From an uncultured Flavobacteriales bacterium (GTDB lineage: Bacteria > Bacteroidota > Bacteroidia > Flavobacteriales_D > Sanyastnellaceae): a stretch of DNA of 64,000 nt. The first letter of the stretch is position 1, and each line of letters begins with the position of its first letter. Shown here piece after piece: positions 57,601 to 64,000 of the stretch. The notes beneath the pieces were generated by a model, which was given only the letters and a program-made list of their open reading frames with translations, ran no database searches and was not told the origin of the DNA. The stretch covers positions 1 to 64,000 of the forward strand of contig CALLLH010000005.1 in NCBI GenBank assembly GCA_938082505.1. The letters are read 5' to 3'. The position numbers and the translations under genes were made by a program.

Positions 57601-60122
57601 TCCTGGAACTGGAACTGTGGAAGTCCCTGCTCTCCCACCTCAACGGTGAATGGGAGCCGGACCCGACCACGGGACCGCCGGAATTCGAATATCTCGCCAC
57701 GGATACCCGCACGTTGCACGTGGCCTCCGAGGCGCTTCACAGCACGGTCTTCGTCGCCCTCAAGGGCCGCCGCCATGATGGACACGACCACATTCACACT
57801 GCAGCCTCCATGGGCGTGCGGGGGTTCATCATCGCACAGGACTGGCCGGGCGAATCTCCAAACGGGGTCGTCATGCGGGTGCCCGATACATTGAAGGCGC
57901 TCCAGGCGCTCGGCCGGGAGGCAAGGAAATCCAAGGATGCTACGGTGGTCGGCATCACGGGTTCCAATGGAAAGACGACCGTAAAAGAATGGTCCCACGC
58001 CCTCGCGGGTCGCGACATCACCATTTCTCGCAGCCCCGGCAGCTGGAACAGCCAAGTGGGCGTGCCCCTCTCACTGTGGGGCCTCGACGAGAACGCCCAG
58101 GTGCATTGCGTGGAAGCCGGGATCTCACAACCCGGTGAAATGGGACTGCTCGCCTCCATGATTCGGCCTGAAATCGGCGTAATGACGCATTTCGGCGACG
58201 CCCATGATGCCCACTTCCATTCCCCATTGGAAAAGGCGCGTGAAAAGGTCAAACTCTTCGAACAATGCCGAACCGTCGTGCTCGGCACACACGATGATGC
58301 CGTGATGCAGGCGCTGGATGAACAGGGGTTGACCGGCCGTTGCATCACCTGGACAATGGACGGAATGGAGGGCCTCACACACGCCCTGCGAGCCCCACTC
58401 AGCTTCACGGACATCCAGACAGCGACGGGGCATACCCGCCTGAAGGGGAAATGGGAGGGCCATCCTGTCCATTGGACCTTGCCATTCGAAGAAAAGGCCC
58501 ACGTGGCCAATGCCCTGACATCGGCCCTGCTCATGCTCGAGTTGGGCGTTCCCCTGGAACACCTGGGCGACCGATTGGCCAAATTGACGCCCATCGGCAT
58601 GCGACTCGAGCACCTCGGTGGCATGGGCGGTGGCACCATCATCAACGACACATGGAACCACGATCTCGATGGGCTGACGACCGCATTGGACGCGCTGGAC
58701 CGGCTACCGGGAAATCGCAAAAGGGCCGTGGTCCTGTCCGACCTCGTCCCCTTCGACAGCAAGGATGAGGCACAAATGGAACGCCTGCGGCACTCCATCG
58801 GACAACGCAAAGTGGACCGGTGGATCACGGTGGGGACCGAACTCAGCTCTGGAATTCCCGGCATTCCATCGGAATTGCTCGTGCATTACCCTTCCACAGA
58901 ATCCCTGCTTGACAGCGCGGCACTCGATGAGTTGCAGGGTTGGCATGTCCTGGTCAAAGGAGCCCGGCCCTTCCGTTTCGAACGGGTCGCCCAGTCCCTC
59001 GAGGCCAATCCCCACACCACTGTTTTCGACCTCGATCTGGGGCGCCTCGCCCACAATCTGGAAGTGCACCGGGAACGGTTCGGCCTGCCCGTCATGGGCA
59101 TGGTCAAGGCCTTTGCCTACGGAGCGGGGGACGCGGTCGCCGTGGAACTGGACCGACTGGGCATCGATTACCTCGCTGTCGCTTTTTCGGAGGAGGGCAT
59201 CGCCTTGCGAAAGCGGGGTGTGCAATGTCCCATCCTCGTGCTCAACGCCGACCCGCAGCGATACGCCGACCTCATGGCGTGGCGACTCGAGCCCGAGATA
59301 CACCGCCTTGAACACCTCGAGCAGTGGCACCAGACCACCGCCCAACGAACCGATGCCCAACCCCTGGGAGCGCACCTCAAAGTGGAAACCGGCATGCACC
59401 GGCTTGGACTCGGGCAGCAGGAATGGTTCGCCGCCGGTGCGCGCATGGCAGAGCTCCGCATCCCCATCATCAGCGTCTACAGCCACCTCTCCGCGGCAGA
59501 CAATCCACTGGCGGATGACCACACCCAAAGACAAATAGACCGGTACCAGGCTGCCTGCACCGCAATTTCCGAAGGTTGGATGACGACGGCCCGCTCGGAA
59601 ACGCCACCGCCTTTCATCCGCCATCTGGCCAACACCGCAGGCGCAGCGCGGTTCGAGCAAGCCCGGTTCGACCTCATCCGCTTGGGGCTCGGACTTTATG
59701 GCCTCGACACCTCCGGAACGATGGATGGCCTGCAACCCATCGGCCGATACCACACCCGGGTCAGCCATGTCCACACAGTGCAGGCCGGAGAGCCCGTCGG
59801 CTATGGCGCAGATGACGTCTCCGAGTCCGACAGGACCATCGCCACCCTGCCCGTCGGGTACGCTGATGGATTGCCGCGGTCTGCGGGAAGGGGCACAGCC
59901 CGGCTTTCCGTAATGGGCGTTGCATGCCCCACCGTGGGACCTGTCTGCATGGATGGCTGCATGATCGACATCACGGGACTTGACGCCGGCGTGGGCACCA
60001 CCGTCGAAATCTTTGGTGACCATGCCGCCATAGAGTCCCTGGCTGAGGCCGCAGGCACCATTCCGTATGAACTTCTGTGCCGCATTCCCTCCCGGGTGCG
60101 CAGACGTCATCTGCGCACGTGA
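57597..60122 (+). CDS. bifunctional UDP-N-acetylmuramoyl-tripeptide:D-Ala-D-Ala ligase / alanine racemase
   Basis: MurF half: VVGITGSNGKTTVKEW, INDTWNHDLDGL; Alr half: TVFDLDLGRLAHNLEVHRERFGLPVMGMVKAFAYGAG, LKVETGMHRLGL, VGYADGLPRSAGRG. Confidence 0.94.
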   Translation: MILELELWKSLLSHLNGEWEPDPTTGPPEFEYLATDTRTLHVASEALHSTVFVALKGRRHDGHDHIHTAASMGVRGFIIAQDWPGESPNGVVMRVPDTLKALQALGREARKSKDATVVGITGSNGKTTVKEWSHALAGRDITISRSPGSWNSQVGVPLSLWGLDENAQVHCVEAGISQPGEMGLLASMIRPEIGVMTHFGDAHDAHFHSPLEKAREKVKLFEQCRTVVLGTHDDAVMQALDEQGLTGRCITWTMDGMEGLTHALRAPLSFTDIQTATGHTRLKGKWEGHPVHWTLPFEEKAHVANALTSALLMLELGVPLEHLGDRLAKLTPIGMRLEHLGGMGGGTIINDTWNHDLDGLTTALDALDRLPGNRKRAVVLSDLVPFDSKDEAQMERLRHSIGQRKVDRWITVGTELSSGIPGIPSELLVHYPSTESLLDSAALDELQGWHVLVKGARPFRFERVAQSLEANPHTTVFDLDLGRLAHNLEVHRERFGLPVMGMVKAFAYGAGDAVAVELDRLGIDYLAVAFSEEGIALRKRGVQCPILVLNADPQRYADLMAWRLEPEIHRLEHLEQWHQTTAQRTDAQPLGAHLKVETGMHRLGLGQQEWFAAGARMAELRIPIISVYSHLSAADNPLADDHTQRQIDRYQAACTAISEGWMTTARSETPPPFIRHLANTAGAARFEQARFDLIRLGLGLYGLDTSGTMDGLQPIGRYHTRVSHVHTVQAGEPVGYGADDVSESDRTIATLPVGYADGLPRSAGRGTARLSVMGVACPTVGPVCMDGCMIDITGLDAGVGTTVEIFGDHAAIESLAEAAGTIPYELLCRIPSRVRRRHLRT

Positions 60123-60131
60123 GCCTGCCCC

Positions 60132-60332
60132 GTGTGTACCTTCGTTTGTGTGGATCGATCGCAGAAAATCCCCATTGAACCCGGTGATACCTACACTTCT
60201 CCGGAAGGGTTCATCGTGTTCACAGAACAATACCACCGCAAACGCGGCTATTGCTGTACAAGCGGATGCAAGCACTGCCCTTACGCGTTCGACAAGGGAA
60301 CCGGCCGCATCCGCAACCCCAAAGGCCTCTGA
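60132..60332 (+). CDS. DUF5522-like small Cys-rich protein
   Basis: 66 aa: IPIEPGDTYTSPEGFIVFTEQYHRKRGYCCTSGCKHCPYAF. Confidence 0.8.
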   Translation: MCTFVCVDRSQKIPIEPGDTYTSPEGFIVFTEQYHRKRGYCCTSGCKHCPYAFDKGTGRIRNPKGL

Positions 60333-60335
60333 ACC

Positions 60336-62372
60336 ATGAATTCCGCCGCTTCGACCACATCGGCCCAGACTGACTTCCGATCCGCCATCGCCGAGGGCCT
60401 GCCCCGGGTTTTGCCTCCTCGGCGCAACCGCAGCAACGGTGTGCCCCACGCCCCTGTGAGGAGAGACATTCTCACGCCCAAACAAAAGGAGCTGGCATTG
60501 GCCAACGCACTGCGCTATTTCCCCGCCGCACAGCACGCCGAACTCGCACCGGAATTTGCCGATGAATTGAAGCGCTATGGCCGCATCTACATGTATCGGT
60601 TCATGCCGGACTACGCCATGCATGCGAGGCCCATCGAACAGTACCCCGCGGTTACCCCGCAAGCAGCCGCCATCATGCTCATGATCCAGAACAACCTGGA
60701 TCCGGCCGTCGCCCAGCATCCCGAAGAGCTGATCACCTATGGCGGCAACGGGGCCGTCTTCCAGAATTGGGCCCAGTACCGCCTGGTCATGCGCTACCTC
60801 AGCGAAATGACCGAAGAGCAGACCCTCGTCATGTACAGTGGTCATCCCATGGGCCTCTTTCCCTCCCACCCTGGCGCTCCCCGGGTCGTGGTGACCAACG
60901 GCATGGTGATCCCGAACTACAGCAGCAGCGACGACTACGAGCGCATGAACGCCCTCGGGGTAAGCCAATACGGGCAAATGACCGCGGGTTCGTACATGTA
61001 CATCGGACCTCAGGGCATCGTCCACGGAACCACGATCACCGTGCTCAATGCAGGCCGCCGACTCGACCCCGAAAACCCGTCACTGGCCGGTAAGCTCTTC
61101 GTCACGGCCGGTCTCGGAGGCATGTCCGGCGCCCAACCCAAAGCGGGCAACATCGCTGGCGTGGTCTCCGTGACCGCCGAGGTCGACCCCGCCGCCGCAT
61201 GGAAGCGGCACGAGCAAGGATGGGTGGACCATGTCATCGAAGACGTCGCCGAGCTGGCGCACAGGGTCCGGTCTTCCATGGAGGCCAAAGAAGTCGTGAG
61301 CTACGCCTACCTCGGCAACGTGGTGGATGTCTGGGAACACTTCGACACGGCCGGCATCCACATTCACCTCGGTTCGGATCAGACTTCACTCCACAATCCC
61401 TGGGCAGGGGGATACTACCCGGCAGGCTTGGCCTTTGAAGAGGCCCAAACCATGATGGCGGAGCATCCGGAGCAATTCAAGGAGCACGTCAAGGAGAGCC
61501 TGCGCCGCCATGCCGCCGCCGTCAACCGACACACGGCCAGGGGCACCTACTTCTTTGATTACGGCAACGCCTTCCTGCTGGAGAGCTCCAGGGCCGGAGC
61601 CGACATCATGGCCGATGATGGAGAAGCCTTTCGATATCCAAGCTATGTACAGGACATCATGGGCCCCATGTGCTTCGACTATGGCTTCGGCCCATTCCGT
61701 TGGGTGTGCGCCAGCGGCCAATCGGCCGACCTCGACCTGACCGACGCCATCGCATGCGAGGTCCTCGAGGCCATGATGGCCGAATCGCCGTCCGAAATAC
61801 GGCAACAGATGGCGGACAACATTCAATGGATCAAGGGTGCCAAGGCCAACAAGCTCGTGGTGGGATCACAGGCTCGGATCCTCTATGCCGATGCCGAAGG
61901 CCGCATGCGCATCGCCAAGGCCTTCAATGACGCCATCGCCCATGGGCGCCTTGCCGGGCCGGTCATACTCGGCCGTGACCACCACGACGTGAGCGGAACC
62001 GACAGTCCCTATCGGGAGACTTCCAACATCTATGACGGCTCCGCCCTGACGGCCGACATGGCGGTCCAGAATTTTGTCGGTGATGCATTCCGCGGCGCCA
62101 CCTGGGTATCGCTGCACAACGGTGGCGGCGTGGGTTGGGGAGAAGTGGTCAATGGCGGCTTCGGCATGCTGCTTGACGGTTCTTCCGAAGCCGAGGCCAA
62201 GCTGACATCCATGCTGCATTGGGACGTCAACAACGGCATTGCACGCCGCAGCTGGGCCCGCAACAAGGAGGCCCAATTCGCCATCCGCCGGGCCATGGAG
62301 GCAGAACCCCGACTGAAGGTCACCCTGGCCCAGAACGCCGATCCCGACCTCATCCGCCGCGCATTATCCTGA
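60336..62372 (+). CDS. hutU: urocanate hydratase
   Basis: ELITYGGNGAVFQNWAQYRLVMRYLSEMTEEQTLVMYSGHPMGLFPSHPGAPRVVVTNGMVIPNYSS, GGMSGAQPKAGNIAG. Confidence 0.93.
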   Translation: MNSAASTTSAQTDFRSAIAEGLPRVLPPRRNRSNGVPHAPVRRDILTPKQKELALANALRYFPAAQHAELAPEFADELKRYGRIYMYRFMPDYAMHARPIEQYPAVTPQAAAIMLMIQNNLDPAVAQHPEELITYGGNGAVFQNWAQYRLVMRYLSEMTEEQTLVMYSGHPMGLFPSHPGAPRVVVTNGMVIPNYSSSDDYERMNALGVSQYGQMTAGSYMYIGPQGIVHGTTITVLNAGRRLDPENPSLAGKLFVTAGLGGMSGAQPKAGNIAGVVSVTAEVDPAAAWKRHEQGWVDHVIEDVAELAHRVRSSMEAKEVVSYAYLGNVVDVWEHFDTAGIHIHLGSDQTSLHNPWAGGYYPAGLAFEEAQTMMAEHPEQFKEHVKESLRRHAAAVNRHTARGTYFFDYGNAFLLESSRAGADIMADDGEAFRYPSYVQDIMGPMCFDYGFGPFRWVCASGQSADLDLTDAIACEVLEAMMAESPSEIRQQMADNIQWIKGAKANKLVVGSQARILYADAEGRMRIAKAFNDAIAHGRLAGPVILGRDHHDVSGTDSPYRETSNIYDGSALTADMAVQNFVGDAFRGATWVSLHNGGGVGWGEVVNGGFGMLLDGSSEAEAKLTSMLHWDVNNGIARRSWARNKEAQFAIRRAMEAEPRLKVTLAQNADPDLIRRALS

Positions 62373-62950
62373 TGGAGCATTTTCAATGCCATTGGACCTC
62401 CGAACCCGGCGGCCCTGTACCCCTTCCCACCGGACCCTGGGTGGGCCATCATTTCGAGGAGTGCGAATTCGAAGGCCTCGACCTGACAGGATTCGATTGC
62501 CGCAACGCCCGTTTCGAGAAATGCACTTTCCGCGGCTGCATCCTCGAGAACATCCGGCTCACCGGAACCCGCTTGCACGGTGTTCGGTTCGAGAAATGCA
62601 GCCTGCCCGGGCTTCGCTGGTCGACACTGGACACCACGATGGTGGACTTCACGATGGTGGACTGCCGAGCACCCCTCGGGGATTGGGAGGAAATGGACCT
62701 CCAAGGTGTGCAGTTCCGAACGACTGATTTGAGCGGCGGAAATTTCCACGGAAGTGACGCGCGCAAGACCGGTTGGACCGGTTGTCGGTTGCGCAACGCC
62801 ATCTTCGACCGCACGGACCTTAGGGATTCCGACTTCCGTGGTGCCACCGACTGGTCCATCAATCCCGCCGAGAACCGCCTCAGGGGTGCGCGTTTCGATG
62901 CCGCGGACCTCACCGGTCTGGTCCAGTCCCTCGGCATCCTGCTGGACTGA
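62372..62950 (+). CDS. pentapeptide repeat protein
   Basis: Tandem A(D/N)Lxx-like repeats: FEECEFEGLDLTGFDCRNARFEKCTFRGCILENIRLTGTRLHGVRFEKC...LRNAIFDRTDLRDSDFRGA. Confidence 0.88.
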   Translation: MEHFQCHWTSEPGGPVPLPTGPWVGHHFEECEFEGLDLTGFDCRNARFEKCTFRGCILENIRLTGTRLHGVRFEKCSLPGLRWSTLDTTMVDFTMVDCRAPLGDWEEMDLQGVQFRTTDLSGGNFHGSDARKTGWTGCRLRNAIFDRTDLRDSDFRGATDWSINPAENRLRGARFDAADLTGLVQSLGILLD

Positions 62951-62972
62951 GCCTGTCCCACCAAGAAACGCA

Positions 62973-63027
62973 GGAAACGTTTTAACAAGCATTTCGTTTC
63001 CGAAGGGAAAGCCCAACGGTATTTTTG
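62973..63027 (+). promoter_or_regulatory. candidate tetR promoter with inverted-repeat operator
   Basis: GGAAACG(62973-62979)-N15-CGTTTCC(62995-63001) inverted repeat overlapping TTTC-N19-TATTTTTG (63020-63027). Confidence 0.5.
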
Positions 63028-63048
63028 CGGCCCGAAACCGGGAGAAAC

Positions 63049-63702
63049 ATGTCCCTTGATACCGCTACGTCCAGCCGGGATTCCCGCACCATAGAACTGC
63101 TCGAAAGCTGCGAATTGGCCTTTTGGCGTTTCGGCGTCCGTGCGGTCAGCATGGATGACCTCGCCAGCAACCTCGGCGTATCCAAAAAGACCCTGTACAA
63201 ACACTTCCAGGACAAGACCGACCTGGTCCTTCAGGTGTTCGACAACAAGTGTCAACGCCAGGACGCGCACATCTCCGCCCTTTCGGAAAGCGGACAAAAC
63301 GCCATCGATGCCATCATCGGGGCCATGGCCTACATGCAGTCCGAACTGCGGGGGATGCACCCCTCCATGCTCTTTGACCTTCAGAAATACTATCCTGATG
63401 CCATGCGACGGCTCGAGCAACACAAGCTCGAAAACATGCAAGGCTATTTGCTGCGCAACATCGAGCGCGGCCAAAAAGAAGGGGTCTACCGAAAGGACTT
63501 CGACGCCAAACTCATCTCCCGACTCCACATGGCGATGGTCCAGACCATGACCGACCCTTCCACGCTGCTCGAATTCGGCCGCCCCCTCTCCGAACTCCAA
63601 CAGGAACTCCACGCCTATCACCTCCGGGGCATCGCTACCCAATCCGGCATGGACTACTACCACACCCACAATGAGGCCCTCAAGGCCAAAACCACCGCAT
63701 GA
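63049..63702 (+). CDS. TetR/AcrR family transcriptional regulator
   Basis: AFWRFGVRAVSMDDLASNLGVSKKTLYKHFQDKTDLVLQVF HTH. Confidence 0.92.
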   Translation: MSLDTATSSRDSRTIELLESCELAFWRFGVRAVSMDDLASNLGVSKKTLYKHFQDKTDLVLQVFDNKCQRQDAHISALSESGQNAIDAIIGAMAYMQSELRGMHPSMLFDLQKYYPDAMRRLEQHKLENMQGYLLRNIERGQKEGVYRKDFDAKLISRLHMAMVQTMTDPSTLLEFGRPLSELQQELHAYHLRGIATQSGMDYYHTHNEALKAKTTA

Positions 63703-64000
63703 TGCGCCTCCTGATCCCGCTCTTCTCCCTGCTCCTTGTTGCCTCCGCTGGAAAAGCCCAATCCGGCATTCGCCTCACCCTTGAAGAGGCCCAGTCCATT
63801 GCAGCGGAGAGGTCCTACACTGTGCGTTATGCCACGATGGACAAGGAAGAAGCCGCCAGCAGCACCCGTGAAATCATCGCTTCAGGGTTTCCCCAAATCA
63901 GCGGAGCGGTCGAATACAACCGATACATCGACATTCCGACGCAGGTTTCCAGTGGTGATGCCTTCGGCTTCCCGGACTACCTCACCACCTTCCTCGGCAA
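63699..64000 (+). CDS. TolC family outer membrane efflux protein (partial)
   Basis: ATGA overlap with tetR stop; MMRLLIPLFSLLLVASAGKAQSGIRLTLEEAQSIAAERSYTVRYATMDKEEA. Confidence 0.82.
   Translation, partial: MMRLLIPLFSLLLVASAGKAQSGIRLTLEEAQSIAAERSYTVRYATMDKEEAASSTREIIASGFPQISGAVEYNRYIDIPTQVSSGDAFGFPDYLTTFLG

Noticed and set aside
58704-61025. 773-aa minus-strand ORF
   Set aside because: Antisense to murF-alr, DUF5522 and hutU; no recognisable motifs.

Overview
The window is gene-dense chromosomal DNA, GC-rich by eye, from what looks like a Bacteroidota/Flavobacteriales-type bacterium. Lineage signs are T9SS-type C-terminal sorting domains, a MurF-Alr fusion, DUF5723, DUF4296 and DUF5522 proteins, an HU/SPOR protein, and TAnnTTTG-like promoter boxes. 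I support about 55 protein-coding genes, one tRNA-Cys(GCA), two terminator-like hairpins, several candidate promoters and one coding tandem repeat. I saw no CRISPR array, IS element, prophage or rRNA. Most of the region is housekeeping: PBP1A, rseP, dprA, kdsB, purS, pssA, pgk, glyS, gpsA, pyrC, uvrC, thiL, the suf operon, dxr, frr, pyrH, tsf, rpsB, rpsI, rplM, tdk, murF-alr, hutU. The observations most worth follow-up are: (i) a tight operon in which the two subunits of a 3-oxoacid CoA-transferase are split by an arylsulfotransferase-like gene and a P-loop sulfotransferase gene; (ii) an MbnP-like / MbnH-like (diheme peroxidase) pair with a T9SS-type sorting tail; (iii) ribosomal protein S2 with an 18-unit PAAEEA C-terminal repeat encoded by 18-bp tandem repeats; (iv) a TlyA-type methyltransferase gene translationally coupled inside the suf operon; (v) a hairpin at the predicted 5' end of the L13-S9 mRNA; (vi) a recurring TAnnTT(T/C)G box 4-8 nt before start codons, suggesting very short or leaderless transcripts. 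All calls come from reading the sequence and recalled family motifs. No database search was run.
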